DNA from: Anaerococcus sp. AGMB09787
GTDB lineage: Bacteria; Bacillota; Clostridia; Tissierellales; Peptoniphilaceae
Direction of reading: 5' to 3'
NCBI RefSeq assembly: GCF_022808955.1
Contig: NZ_JAKZEY010000005.1
Span: forward strand, 1 to 47,894
Length of the DNA: 47,894 nucleotides
Shown here: one piece after another, positions 1 through 9,269 of the stretch
How positions within the stretch are numbered: position 1 is the first letter of the stretch
How the letters are laid out: each line of letters begins with the position of its first letter
Program-made: the position numbers and the translations under genes
The notes under the pieces: generated by a model
Database searches by the model: none
Told to the model about the DNA's origin: nothing
What the model saw: the letters and a program-made list of their open reading frames with translations, nothing else

Positions 1-21
1 AGCAGCCTTATTTAAGCTACT
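1..21 (-). terminator. possible hairpin downstream of rlmD
   Basis: On the minus strand AGTAGC and GCTGCT can pair as 6 bp (one G-U) around a 9-nt loop, about 180 nt after the rlmD stop. A U-tract would lie outside the window, so it cannot be confirmed as a terminator. The stretch between it and rlmD holds no convincing gene, only an out-of-frame reading described under findings. Confidence 0.25.
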
Positions 22-200
22 CTTGTAGAAAGTATAAAATGGGTTTTATCTTATTATATTTTTCTTTGTGTCTCCTCATACCAGTTGCAAAACTACTCTT
101 ACGTCCATGTAGTTTTTTTGGGTCTTTTTGACGTATCCTTCTTCATCTTTATCGAAGACAAAATGCTTATAAAACTGCTTAAAATGCAGGATTTCTATAT

Positions 201-1442
201 TTACATCTTTTGTATCAACGCTATAGTCTCCACGTGCATAGTCTGTGGGAACATATCTACTGCTTTGATTTTTTCTAGGGCATAGCCTTCTTTTTGGAAT
301 CTTTTTATGTCTCGTGCTTGGGTTTGGGGGTTACATGAGATGTAGATTATTTGGGGGATTTTGGTTTTTGCTAGGGTTTTTATAATTTCCTTGTCGATTC
401 CTGCCCTTGGTGGGTCTAGGGTTACAGCGTGGATTTGTTCTTTTTTTATAAATTTTTGGTCTATATATTTGGCGTTTTTGGCTATGAATTTGTAGTCTGT
501 TAAATTGTTTATCCTAGCATTTTCTTTGGCATCTACTATGGCTGATTTGTTTATTTCTACTCCTACCAAGTGGTCTCCATTTATTGCAATCGAGCTTGTG
601 CCTGATCCACAGAAGAGGTCTAGGAGCTTTTTGTCCTCTCCCAAGAATTCTTTTGCCAAGCCGTAAAGGTTTTGGATTTGGTAGTCGTTTACTTGGTAGA
701 AGTCATCTCTTGATACTTTGAAGGTTTTGTCCTTGTAGGTAAAGAAGAGGTGGTCTTCTCCCAGTCTAAGTGTCTTATTTTTCCCTAGAATATTTATTTT
801 GTAGGCTAGGTCCTTGGTTTTTAGGTAGTCGTAGACTTTATCTACCTCATCAGAGTAGAGGTTTAGGAGGATTTCCTTGCCATTTGACCTTATTGATATT
901 TGACTAAGTATATGGCCCATGGCCTCGGTTATATCTCTACTTAGAGCTTGTATATTATCAAAGTTTGCTCTTATATGATCATTTGCAAGGAGGCAGTCTT
1001 TTATGTAGACTAGGTCATCAGAGCTTTTTTTCTTGTAGGCTAGGTCACCATTATCTCCTACTTTTAAACGAATTTTGTTTCTATAGCCAAAGTCTTTGGA
1101 TTTTATTATTTTTATATTATCAAGGTCTATGCCTGCTGTTTTGTTAAGTGCGTTTTTTATTAGGTTTTGCTTTAGTTTTATTTGCCTATCGTAAGATATA
1201 TCCATTATAGAACAACCTCCACATTCATAGTAGTATGGACATGGAGGTTCTCTATAGTCTTTTGATTTTTGTAGGGTCTTGGTCTTTTTGGCTAGGGTAA
1301 AGTTTTTCTTTTCTTCAAGGAGTTCTATGTTACAGATTTCTCCGTAACTTCCCCCTTCTATAAAGTATACTTTGCCATCTTTTTTGCCAACACCCCTACC
1401 ATCTTGTAGGATATCTATGATTTCTATGTTTTCTAGTATCAT
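201..1442 (-). CDS. rlmD: 23S rRNA (uracil-5-)-methyltransferase, RlmD/RumA family
   Basis: SAM-dependent C5-methylation of a 23S rRNA uridine; RumA/TrmA family, 413 aa. An N-terminal TRAM-like region (about 1-55) is followed by the [4Fe-4S] cysteines C68, C74 and C77 (CxxxxxCGGC), with C150 as likely fourth ligand. The SAM-binding motif DLFCGSG is at 275-281, DPPRAG at 343-348, and the nucleophile is C370 in SCNP. Which uridine is modified (RlmC, RlmD or both) cannot be told from sequence. The start ATG overlaps the pyk stop by one base (TAATG), so it is probably translationally coupled as the last gene of the murB-to-pyk cluster. The protein ends shortly after the conserved HVET motif. In-frame coding-like sequence continues in another frame after the stop (see findings). 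Confidence 0.88.
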   Translation of the reverse strand: MILENIEIIDILQDGRGVGKKDGKVYFIEGGSYGEICNIELLEEKKNFTLAKKTKTLQKSKDYREPPCPYYYECGGCSIMDISYDRQIKLKQNLIKNALNKTAGIDLDNIKIIKSKDFGYRNKIRLKVGDNGDLAYKKKSSDDLVYIKDCLLANDHIRANFDNIQALSRDITEAMGHILSQISIRSNGKEILLNLYSDEVDKVYDYLKTKDLAYKINILGKNKTLRLGEDHLFFTYKDKTFKVSRDDFYQVNDYQIQNLYGLAKEFLGEDKKLLDLFCGSGTSSIAINGDHLVGVEINKSAIVDAKENARINNLTDYKFIAKNAKYIDQKFIKKEQIHAVTLDPPRAGIDKEIIKTLAKTKIPQIIYISCNPQTQARDIKRFQKEGYALEKIKAVDMFPQTMHVETIALIQKM

Positions 1443-3214
1443 TAGATAACTTTTGTATCTCCCTTGTATATTACTCCACCTATGGAATCTACTGTTATGG
1501 TATCTCCGTCTTCTACCATGTTTAGGATATTAACGGCTCCCACTACTGCAGGAATTCCAAAGTGAACTGCTGCTACTGCTGTATGGCTTGTTAGGCCTCC
1601 AGTTTCTGTTACTATAGCACTGGCTTTTTCAATAAATTCTGTAAGGTCTGAGTCTGTAAATTTGGCTACTATTATATCGCCATCTTCGAACTTATCCTTT
1701 AGTTCTTTTTTGGTTGAACCTATTACCACCTTACCCGATACTGATTTCGAACCAATACCTGTACCATTTGTCAATATATCGCCTATAACATGAACTTTGA
1801 TTAGATTAGAAGTACCTGATACTCCTAGAGGAATACCTGCTGTTACTACTGTAAGGTCTCCTTCTTTTACATAATCTTCAGCTAAAGCCCCTACTATGGC
1901 ACGCTCTATTAGTTCATCTGTTTCTTTTGCCTTTTGGATTACAATAGGATTAACACCCCATACTATGGATAGGCTTCTTGCGACTCTATCAGTTGTGGTT
2001 GCTGCTACTATATTAGTTTTTGGTTTGAATTTTGATATTATTCTTGATGTGTTACCAGATGATGTGCAAGAGATTATTGCCTTAGCCTTTAGTTCTTCTG
2101 CTATATACTTTGTAGATCTTGCTATTGAGTTGGTTACATTGTTAGATGATTCGATGTGAAGTCCGTATACATTTTTGTAGAAGTCATCTGAGAACTCTGT
2201 TGTAATACAAATATTTCTCATAGTTTTTACTGCCTCTACTGGGTATTTACCATTTGCAGTTTCTCCAGAAAGCATAACACAGTCGGTCCCATCGATTATA
2301 GCATTAGCTACATCTGTTGTCTCTGCCCTAGTTGGTCTAGGATTTCTAATCATAGAGTCAAGCATTTGGGTTGCTGTTATAACTGGTTTTGCAGCTGCAT
2401 TACATTTTCTTATAATTTCTTTTTGAACTAGGGGTATAAGCTCGGTTTTGATCTCTACTCCAAGATCTCCCCTAGCTACCATAATTCCATCACTTGCTTC
2501 TATGATTTCATCTAGGTTATCTACACCTTCTTGTGATTCGATTTTTGAAATGATTTTAATGTGTTCTCCACCATGATCTTCCAAGACTTTTCTAATGTCG
2601 TAGACATCTTCTTTTTTCCTTACAAAGCTTGCTGCTATGAGGTCGATGTCATTTTCTATACCAAATTTAATGTCATCAACATCCTTTGGTGTCAATGATG
2701 GTAGGTTGGTCTTTGATCCTGGTAGGTTTACTCCCTTGTGGTTTGATAGGATTCCGTTGTTTAGTACCTTACAAACAACTTCTGTGCCATCTTTTATTTC
2801 TGTAACTTCTAGTTGAACTAGGCCATCATCTATGTAAATAGCAGATCCTACTTCAACATCGTTTGGTAGTCCCTCATAGGATACTGAAACAATGTTTTGG
2901 TCGCCCTCTACATTTCTTGTTGTAAGTGTAAAGACATCACCAGGTTTTAAGTAAACTTCATCCACCTTGAAGTTACCTGTTCTAATCTCTGGACCCTTGG
3001 TATCTAGCATTATCGCAACAGGTTGATTTAGTTTTCTTCTAATTCTTCTAATATTTTTAATCTTTGCGAGGTGTTCCTCATGGCTACCATGGGAGAAGTT
3101 TAACCTAGCAACATTCATTCCATTGTTAATTAATTCTTCAAGAATTTCCCCGTCTTCACTGGCAGGTCCTATTGTACAAACAATCTTAGTCTTTTTTAAA
3201 ACTTCAGGCTTCAT
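1442..3214 (-). CDS. pyk: Pyruvate kinase with C-terminal PEP-utiliser-like domain
   Basis: Last ATP-yielding step of glycolysis: phosphoenolpyruvate plus ADP to pyruvate plus ATP. The N-terminus carries TKIVCTIGPAS and NFSHGSHEEH, with the active-site block ITATQMLDSM and the following NPRPTRAETTDVANAI. At 590 aa it is about 110 residues longer than the E. coli type. The extra C-terminus contains GGLTSHTAVAAV, resembling the mobile phosphohistidine domain of PEP synthase/PPDK, a known extension in Bacillus-type pyruvate kinases. It starts 8 nt after the pfkA stop, with RBS AGGAGAT just before ATG. Pairing with pfkA places the two irreversible glycolytic kinases in one transcript. Confidence 0.95.
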   Translation of the reverse strand: MKPEVLKKTKIVCTIGPASEDGEILEELINNGMNVARLNFSHGSHEEHLAKIKNIRRIRRKLNQPVAIMLDTKGPEIRTGNFKVDEVYLKPGDVFTLTTRNVEGDQNIVSVSYEGLPNDVEVGSAIYIDDGLVQLEVTEIKDGTEVVCKVLNNGILSNHKGVNLPGSKTNLPSLTPKDVDDIKFGIENDIDLIAASFVRKKEDVYDIRKVLEDHGGEHIKIISKIESQEGVDNLDEIIEASDGIMVARGDLGVEIKTELIPLVQKEIIRKCNAAAKPVITATQMLDSMIRNPRPTRAETTDVANAIIDGTDCVMLSGETANGKYPVEAVKTMRNICITTEFSDDFYKNVYGLHIESSNNVTNSIARSTKYIAEELKAKAIISCTSSGNTSRIISKFKPKTNIVAATTTDRVARSLSIVWGVNPIVIQKAKETDELIERAIVGALAEDYVKEGDLTVVTAGIPLGVSGTSNLIKVHVIGDILTNGTGIGSKSVSGKVVIGSTKKELKDKFEDGDIIVAKFTDSDLTEFIEKASAIVTETGGLTSHTAVAAVHFGIPAVVGAVNILNMVEDGDTITVDSIGGVIYKGDTKVI

Positions 3215-3222
3215 AATATCTC

Positions 3223-4182
3223 CTATCTTGATAATGAATTGGCAACTTCGTAAAGTTTCTCATTAAATTCAGATTTCTTGCTTGTTGCATCCTCAATACT
3301 TACTTCGATTATTTCACCATTAACATAACCTAGAGCTATATCTGTCTTCTCTTCATATAATAACTCAACTGCTCTGGCTCCCATAGTTGTTCCAAGTAGT
3401 CTATCCACTCCTGATGGTGATCCACCTCTTTGAACATGACCTAGGATAGTAACCTTTGTTTCAATTCCTGTCTTCTCTTCCAATTCTCTAGCAAGGGAAT
3501 ATGGATCTCCAACTCCTTCAGCTAGGGTAATTAGGTGGTGAAGCTTACCCCTCTTCTTACCATTTTCCATCTTTTCGATAATTTCATCAATGGAGAAAGT
3601 ATGCTCAGGGACTATGATAGATTCTGCTCCACCGGCAAGTCCTGAGTAAAGGGCGAGGTCTCCGCAATTTCTACCCATTACTTCAATTACAACAGCCCTA
3701 CCATGGGAAGATGAAGTATCTCTAAGCTTTCCTATTGCATCAATTACAGTCTCTATTGCTGTAAAAAATCCTATAGTAAAGTCTGTATAGCCCATATCAT
3801 TGTCTATTGTACCTGGGATAGCCACTGTCCTAATGCCTAGTTCTGATAAGGCCTTGGCTCCCTTAAAGGATCCATCTCCCCCGATAACTATAAGTCCTTC
3901 TATTCCATAATCTTCTAGGATTTGAGCTCCTCTTTTTTGACCTTCTGGTGTTTTAAATTCACTACTTCTCGCAGTACCGAGTATAGTACCACCCTTGTGG
4001 ATAATATCTGCTACAGATGATACATTCATCTCATAGATATCACCTTGCATTAGGCCATCATAACCATTTCTAATTCCCTTAACACGAAGGCCCTTATTTA
4101 GGGCAGTTCTCACTGCAGCCCTAATGGCTGAATTCATGCCGGGAGCATCTCCTCCGCTTGTTAGTATTCCTATTGTCTTCAT
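3223..4182 (-). CDS. pfkA: ATP-dependent 6-phosphofructokinase
   Basis: Phosphorylates fructose 6-phosphate; bacterial ATP-PFK family, homotetrameric in characterised members. ILTSGGDAPGMN at the N-terminus, GGDGS in the middle (ATP/Mg site), PGTIDNDM (catalytic Asp) and MGRNCGDLAL are all present. I start it at the ATG ending at 4182, giving 319 aa, the classic length. A GTG four codons upstream would put the Shine-Dalgarno TGAGGA inside the coding sequence, so it is rejected. That SD overlaps the dnaE stop, indicating coupling. G at the third position after PGTIDND and intact effector-type residues give no sign of a pyrophosphate-dependent enzyme. Confidence 0.95.
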   Translation of the reverse strand: MKTIGILTSGGDAPGMNSAIRAAVRTALNKGLRVKGIRNGYDGLMQGDIYEMNVSSVADIIHKGGTILGTARSSEFKTPEGQKRGAQILEDYGIEGLIVIGGDGSFKGAKALSELGIRTVAIPGTIDNDMGYTDFTIGFFTAIETVIDAIGKLRDTSSSHGRAVVIEVMGRNCGDLALYSGLAGGAESIIVPEHTFSIDEIIEKMENGKKRGKLHHLITLAEGVGDPYSLARELEEKTGIETKVTILGHVQRGGSPSGVDRLLGTTMGARAVELLYEEKTDIALGYVNGEIIEVSIEDATSKKSEFNEKLYEVANSLSR

Positions 4183-4190
4183 AAAATTCC

Positions 4191-7100
4191 TCACTTAATC
4201 TTAACATTATCTTTTCCTAAAAAACCTTCTAAGCTTCTAATATTTTCTTCCTTGAGATCTACCCAGAGCTTCTTGTCGAGCCTATAATTTTTGCCCTTAT
4301 CAGAAAAATAAACTACGACTGGACTATCTCCCTTCATAGAAGTTAAAAGTTTCCTAAGTTCATTATACCTTATGTACTCAGTTTTTAAGTACAAAGTTTT
4401 AATATTAATCTTTTCTACATCAATAAACTCATTAGCTAATAATTTTACATCAGATTCGTCAACTTGCAAGATCCCCTTTACGATAACAGGATTATCCTCA
4501 TCTAAGAGTAGCCTATAGTTCTTGTAGACCTCAGGGAATATCACTATTTCAAGGCTTCCTGTCATATCCTCAAGCTTAGCAAAGGCCATCAGTTCTCTTT
4601 TCTTGGTCATTATTTCACTTTTTTCTGTGATAACTCCAGCCATAGTTACAAATTTCCTATCAAGTCTAGCTCTCTCTAGGTCTGTCATCTCTTCCTTGTC
4701 GGAAGTCTTGTAGGTAACTATGGAATCAAGGGAGTCAGATATTCCTGATAGAGGATGGTCGGATATATAAAAGCCCAAGACCTCTTTTTCCATGGCAAGT
4801 TTGGTTTTCTTGGGGTATTCATTGATATCTGGTAATTTTATATCTTCGATAGGTTGAGTCTTATCTTCACTTCCAAAGGCATCAAGGAGGTTCATCTGGC
4901 CCTTAACATTTATTTTCCTATTTTCAATTACCGAGTCAATGGCCTTTGAGAAAACTGCCATAAGGGATGACCTCTTATAGGAAATGGAATCGAAGGCTCC
5001 TGCCTTTATTAGGGCTTCTATTCCCTTTTTATTAAGGGTCCTTTGGTCTACCTGGTCTACTCTTTGGAGGAAGTCCTTAAAGTTAAGAAAGTCTCCCCCA
5101 TCATCCCTAGCTTTTTCTATGGCATAAATCAAATTGGTACCAACTGACTTAATGGCTGATAGACCAAAGATAATTTTGCCCTTCTCTACAGAGAATTCTC
5201 GCTTGGACTTATTAACATCAGCTGGCAAGATCTCTATACCCATTGCCTTGGTTTCACTTACGTAGGTGTATAGCTTGGAAGGATTATCCATAACAGAGCT
5301 TATTAAATTCGCCATATATTCTTCTGGATAATTATATTTGAGGTAGGCAGTTTGAACTGCAACTAGACTGTAGGCTGCAGAATGGGACTTGTTGAAAGCG
5401 TACTTGGCAAAGGAAATCATTTCATCATAAATTAGGTTGGCATTTTTTTCACTTATCCCATTTCTCACGCAACCAGCTATCTCAATTTCGCCATTAGCAT
5501 CAACCTTTCCATGGATGAAGATATCCCTATTTTCTTCCATAACGTTCATCTTTTTCTTGGACATGGCTCTTCTCAAGTTATCAGCTTCTCCCAAGGAATA
5601 GCCAGCAAGTTTTTGTACTATTTGCATTACCTGTTCTTGGTAGACTATGATACCGTAGGTTACATCAAGTATTGGCCTTAGGCTCTCATCAATGTATTCA
5701 ACATGGCCGGGATTATTTTTATTTTCGATATATTTAGGAATTTCATCCATAGGACCTGGCCTAAATAGACTATTTGCCGCTATTAGGTCATCAAATACAG
5801 TAGGTTTAAGGTTCTTGAGGAAGTTTCTCATCCCAGCTGATTCAAATTGGAAGATTCCTATTGTATTGGCCCTGGTAAATAGACTCATTACGTCTTTATC
5901 ATTTACATCAATATTGTCAATATCTACGTCTATACCTCGATTTTTCTTGACATCCTTAATAGTGTCCTTGATTATAGTAAGGTTTCTAAGGCCCAAAAAG
6001 TCCATCTTAAGTAGGCCCAGCTCTTCAATCTCTGTCATATCATATTGGGTAACGACTAGGTCATTTGATATAGCGAGGGGAATAATATCTGTTAGCTTTT
6101 CTTTTGAAATTACAACTCCAGCAGCGTGGATTGATGTATGCCTAGGAAGGCCTTCCACCTTTCTAGCTGTTTCGATTAATCTTTTGGCTTCCCTGTCATT
6201 ATCATATATTTCCTTAAACTTAGGTGAAGCTTCAAAGGCCTTGTCTATGGTCATCCCTATAGTTGTCGGAATTAATTTGGCAATCCTATCGACCTTGCCG
6301 TAGGAGATATTGTAGACCCTACCCACATCTCTGATGGCATTTCTGGCCTGCATTCTACCAAAGGTTACAATTTGAGAAACATGGTCCCTACCATAGAGGT
6401 CATTTACATATTCTACTACCTTATCCCTCAAGATATAATCAAAGTCTATATCAATATCCGGCATAGATACCCTCTCAGGATTCAAAAATCTTTCAAAGAG
6501 TAGGTTGTATTTGAGGGGATCAATCTTTGTTATATCTAGGGCATAGGAGACAATGGACCCTGCAGCAGATCCCCTACCTGGCCCAACTGCTATATCATGG
6601 CTCTTGGCATAGGTGACGAAGTCCCAGACTATTAGGAAGTAGTCTACATAGCCCATAGAAGCTATGACATCAATCTCTTTTTTGGCCCTCTCTATAATCT
6701 TTGAATTAAGGCTTCCATATTTCTTAATTAGTCCTTCCTTCACAAGTTTTTTTAGGTAGTCTAAGTTGCTATAGCCATCTTCAACCTTGGTAAAGTAGGG
6801 CAAATGTGGCTCATGGAAGGTAAACTCAACATTGCACATATCGGCGATTTTTCGACTATTAGCTAGTGCATCATCATAGTCAGCAAATAAATCTGCCATT
6901 TCATGAGGACTTTTGAGGTAGAATTCATTAGATGGCATCCTCATCCTATCCTTATCCTCAAGGAGTTTGCCTGTTTGGATGCATTGGAGGACGTCTTGGT
7001 AGAGGGCATCCTCCTTTTCTACATAGTGGACATCATTAGTAGCTACCAAGGGAATACCAAGGCTCCTATGGAGGTAGTCAACTCCCTTATTTACCTTCTC

Positions 7101-7649
7101 TTGCTCTCTTAGTCCATGGTTTTGGATTTCCAAGTAGTAGTTACCTTGACCAAAGGCCTCTTGATATCTAAGGGCAGTATCCTTTGCCCCCTCCATATCA
7201 TCTTCCAGGATCCTTTGGTTTACTTCACCATTGAGGCAGGCTGAAAGGGCAACTAGGTTTGCTGCATGGTCCTTTATGTAGTCGAAGCAAACCCTAGGCT
7301 TGTAATAAAATCCATTAACATATGCTTCTGATACGATTTTTATTAGATTTTTGTAGCCTCCTATGTTTTTTGCAAGCAAAATTAGGTGGTAGTACCTTTT
7401 GTTGGTAGGATTTTTGATTGTGTGGTCCTTTTCACTTACATAGATCTCGCAGCCAATAATTGGCTTAATGCCACGCTTAGTTGCCTGCTTATAAAATTCT
7501 ATAACCCCATACATCTGCCCATGGTCAGTTATGGCGATAGAATCCATGCCAAGTTCCTTGCACTTGTCTAGGAGGACATCTATCCTAGAAAAACCATCTA
7601 AGAGGGAATATTCTGTATGGACGTGTAAGTGGGTAAATTTATTTTCCAT
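4191..7649 (-). CDS. dnaE: DNA polymerase III alpha subunit (DnaE type)
   Basis: Replicative polymerase, C-family. The PHP domain opens the protein (HLHVHTEYSLLDG). The palm carries GPGRGSAAGSI and the catalytic PDIDIDFDYILRDK. A helix-hairpin-helix region follows (tandem LNKKGIEALIKAGAFDS), then an OB-fold near the C-terminus (VTMAGVITEKSEIMTKKREL). Length of about 1152 aa fits DnaE rather than PolC, which would carry a 3'-5' exonuclease insert. The first two codons are both ATG; the second (7649) has the better spacing from AAGG. It overlaps the whiA stop by 11 nt. It lies between whiA and pfkA, a gene order common in Clostridia. Confidence 0.95.
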   Translation of the reverse strand: MENKFTHLHVHTEYSLLDGFSRIDVLLDKCKELGMDSIAITDHGQMYGVIEFYKQATKRGIKPIIGCEIYVSEKDHTIKNPTNKRYYHLILLAKNIGGYKNLIKIVSEAYVNGFYYKPRVCFDYIKDHAANLVALSACLNGEVNQRILEDDMEGAKDTALRYQEAFGQGNYYLEIQNHGLREQEKVNKGVDYLHRSLGIPLVATNDVHYVEKEDALYQDVLQCIQTGKLLEDKDRMRMPSNEFYLKSPHEMADLFADYDDALANSRKIADMCNVEFTFHEPHLPYFTKVEDGYSNLDYLKKLVKEGLIKKYGSLNSKIIERAKKEIDVIASMGYVDYFLIVWDFVTYAKSHDIAVGPGRGSAAGSIVSYALDITKIDPLKYNLLFERFLNPERVSMPDIDIDFDYILRDKVVEYVNDLYGRDHVSQIVTFGRMQARNAIRDVGRVYNISYGKVDRIAKLIPTTIGMTIDKAFEASPKFKEIYDNDREAKRLIETARKVEGLPRHTSIHAAGVVISKEKLTDIIPLAISNDLVVTQYDMTEIEELGLLKMDFLGLRNLTIIKDTIKDVKKNRGIDVDIDNIDVNDKDVMSLFTRANTIGIFQFESAGMRNFLKNLKPTVFDDLIAANSLFRPGPMDEIPKYIENKNNPGHVEYIDESLRPILDVTYGIIVYQEQVMQIVQKLAGYSLGEADNLRRAMSKKKMNVMEENRDIFIHGKVDANGEIEIAGCVRNGISEKNANLIYDEMISFAKYAFNKSHSAAYSLVAVQTAYLKYNYPEEYMANLISSVMDNPSKLYTYVSETKAMGIEILPADVNKSKREFSVEKGKIIFGLSAIKSVGTNLIYAIEKARDDGGDFLNFKDFLQRVDQVDQRTLNKKGIEALIKAGAFDSISYKRSSLMAVFSKAIDSVIENRKINVKGQMNLLDAFGSEDKTQPIEDIKLPDINEYPKKTKLAMEKEVLGFYISDHPLSGISDSLDSIVTYKTSDKEEMTDLERARLDRKFVTMAGVITEKSEIMTKKRELMAFAKLEDMTGSLEIVIFPEVYKNYRLLLDEDNPVIVKGILQVDESDVKLLANEFIDVEKINIKTLYLKTEYIRYNELRKLLTSMKGDSPVVVYFSDKGKNYRLDKKLWVDLKEENIRSLEGFLGKDNVKIK

Positions 7650-8544
7650 CATAACCTTCTTCTGCCAACTTAATAAACTTTTGTAGCCTATAATTTATCT
7701 TTGCCTTAGTCATAGGAGGATCCATAAGATTACCAAGCTCTTCTAGGGAAATATAGGGATTTTCTATCCTGAGCCTTGCAATCTCTTTCATTTCATCATT
7801 AAAGTCATCAAGACCTCCCACTCCTATTAGATAATTTATAGCGTCTACCTGCCTTAGTGATGCCTTGACAGTCCTGTCTATATTTGCCTTGTCAAAATTT
7901 GTTTGCCTGTTGATATTATTCCTTATGGACTTCATAGCCTTTACATTCTCTAATTCAAAAAGAGACTTATTAGCCCCTATCAAGGCCAAAAAATCCGAGA
8001 TTTTGTCACTATCTTTTAGGTAAACTATATAATAATCAGACCTAGTATAAACTTTTGGTTTTAATTCAAAGGTCTCCATAGACTCCTTGATTAGTCTAAG
8101 TTCCCTATCATCCCTTGCTATTACCTCCAGATTGTAGCCTCTTTGAGGGTCATTTATTGAACCCTTGTATATGAAGGCGATTTTTAGAAAAGATTTTATA
8201 TCATCCAAGTCAACTTCTTCAATATTTGTGAAATTATCTATAAAGCCATTTTCCTTCTTAGCAATTAAATCTTCTGAAATATGGCTATCTTCGACAATCA
8301 CCTTAAAGTCTCTTCTGCTTTTTTTATCCAAAATCTCAAAGGTTGGAGAATAGTTATATAAAATTTTGACAAGGTTATATATATACCTTGCCTTAATATT
8401 ACTATCAGTTTCAAATTTTATATAGTAGGACCATCTCTTTATCCTAATTGAACCTACAAAGTGAAGGCTTGAGACTAGCTCCCCTTCTACCGATATAGGA
8501 TCTTTTTTCATAACTTCCTTCTTACATCTTTGTGAAAAAGACAT
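7639..8544 (-). CDS. whiA: WhiA-family DNA-binding protein
   Basis: WhiA is a widely conserved protein of Gram-positives: sporulation regulator in Streptomyces, cell-division/chromosome-segregation factor in Bacillus. This 301-aa copy has the LAGLIDADG-derived N-terminal and middle region (SLHFVGSIRIKRW, FLKIAFIYKGSINDPQRGYNLE) and the C-terminal helix-turn-helix (ISLEELGNLMDPPMTKAKINYRLQKF). Homing-endonuclease catalytic function is not expected in this family. RBS AGGAG sits 5 nt before the ATG. It follows a phosphatase gene rather than the usual yvcK, which is unusual for this locus. The normal partner rapZ is one gene further upstream. Confidence 0.92.
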   Translation of the reverse strand: MSFSQRCKKEVMKKDPISVEGELVSSLHFVGSIRIKRWSYYIKFETDSNIKARYIYNLVKILYNYSPTFEILDKKSRRDFKVIVEDSHISEDLIAKKENGFIDNFTNIEEVDLDDIKSFLKIAFIYKGSINDPQRGYNLEVIARDDRELRLIKESMETFELKPKVYTRSDYYIVYLKDSDKISDFLALIGANKSLFELENVKAMKSIRNNINRQTNFDKANIDRTVKASLRQVDAINYLIGVGGLDDFNDEMKEIARLRIENPYISLEELGNLMDPPMTKAKINYRLQKFIKLAEEGYDGK

Positions 8545-8552
8545 ACCTGCTC

Positions 8553-9269
8553 CTAATTTATCATCATATCCCTAAGTTTATCAATTGTTTTGACATCTAC
8601 CTTTGCATAGTCTAGGTATTCATAGAAGCCTCCATATTTTCTAATGATATATTCATAGGCTTCTCTCATATTGTAGGGATCTGTTATCCTAAAGACTGAC
8701 CAGTCTTCGCTTTTCTCATATCTTTCTATATAACCTAGGTAGGCTGAAGATATTTCATAGTCAGCTATTATATCAGACTTTGAAACATCAGCTATACCCA
8801 TAAGAATCATGGAAATCATTCCAGTCCTATCCTTACCCTCTTGGCAGTGAAATAAAATGCTTCCTTCAGCCCCTGCCATAATTTCCATAATTTCTCTAAC
8901 ACCCTTGTAATTATCAATAAGGTTCCTATAGGATGCCCCTACTGATAGCTTTCTTGAGATAATCATATCAATCTCTTCTTGTCTAAACTCCCTATCGCCT
9001 GCTAGGGATACATTGTGATAGTCAAAATTGTCAGTGATTTTCTTATGGCTTTCTAGACTCTTATCAATTTCGCCTTCTCTTCTTAGGTCTATTACCGTTG
9101 TAATACCAAGATCTATTAAATATTTTATATCGCAATCTTTGGAATCATCAAGACTTGCACTTCTTATAAATTTGCCCCAATTTGTAACATTTCCATAAAT
9201 AGTAGGAACTCCCCCTAAGTCTCTGACATTTTTTATGTTTTCAACTGGGTATCTTTTTAAGTATTTCAT
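8553..9269 (-). CDS. Tyrosine-phosphatase-like protein (Y_phosphatase3/LipA-MptpB type)
   Basis: Predicted cysteine-dependent phosphatase of the family that includes Listeria LipA and mycobacterial PtpB; such enzymes act on phosphotyrosine and sometimes phosphoinositides. The signature loop HCQEGKDRTG (HCxxGKDRTG with the extra Lys/Asp typical of this group) is intact. The N-terminal NVRDLGG, the ITTVIDLRREGE general-acid region and GASYRNL also match. No signal peptide is seen, so it is probably cytoplasmic. I use the second ATG (9269): AAGGA is 9 nt upstream of it but only 3 nt from the alternative at 9275. ATGA overlap with rapZ indicates coupling. It occupies the position where yvcK normally lies between rapZ and whiA; substrate unknown. 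Confidence 0.8.
   Translation of the reverse strand: MKYLKRYPVENIKNVRDLGGVPTIYGNVTNWGKFIRSASLDDSKDCDIKYLIDLGITTVIDLRREGEIDKSLESHKKITDNFDYHNVSLAGDREFRQEEIDMIISRKLSVGASYRNLIDNYKGVREIMEIMAGAEGSILFHCQEGKDRTGMISMILMGIADVSKSDIIADYEISSAYLGYIERYEKSEDWSVFRITDPYNMREAYEYIIRKYGGFYEYLDYAKVDVKTIDKLRDMMIN

Noticed and set aside
85-285. Plus-strand 66-codon frame at the left edge
   Set aside because: Overlaps the rlmD 3' end antisense, no RBS and no promoter.
1896-2159. Plus-strand open frames inside pyk, dnaE, dnaK, hrcA, grpE and comEC
   Set aside because: They lie antisense to clearly conserved genes, lack ribosome binding sites and have shadow-like composition.
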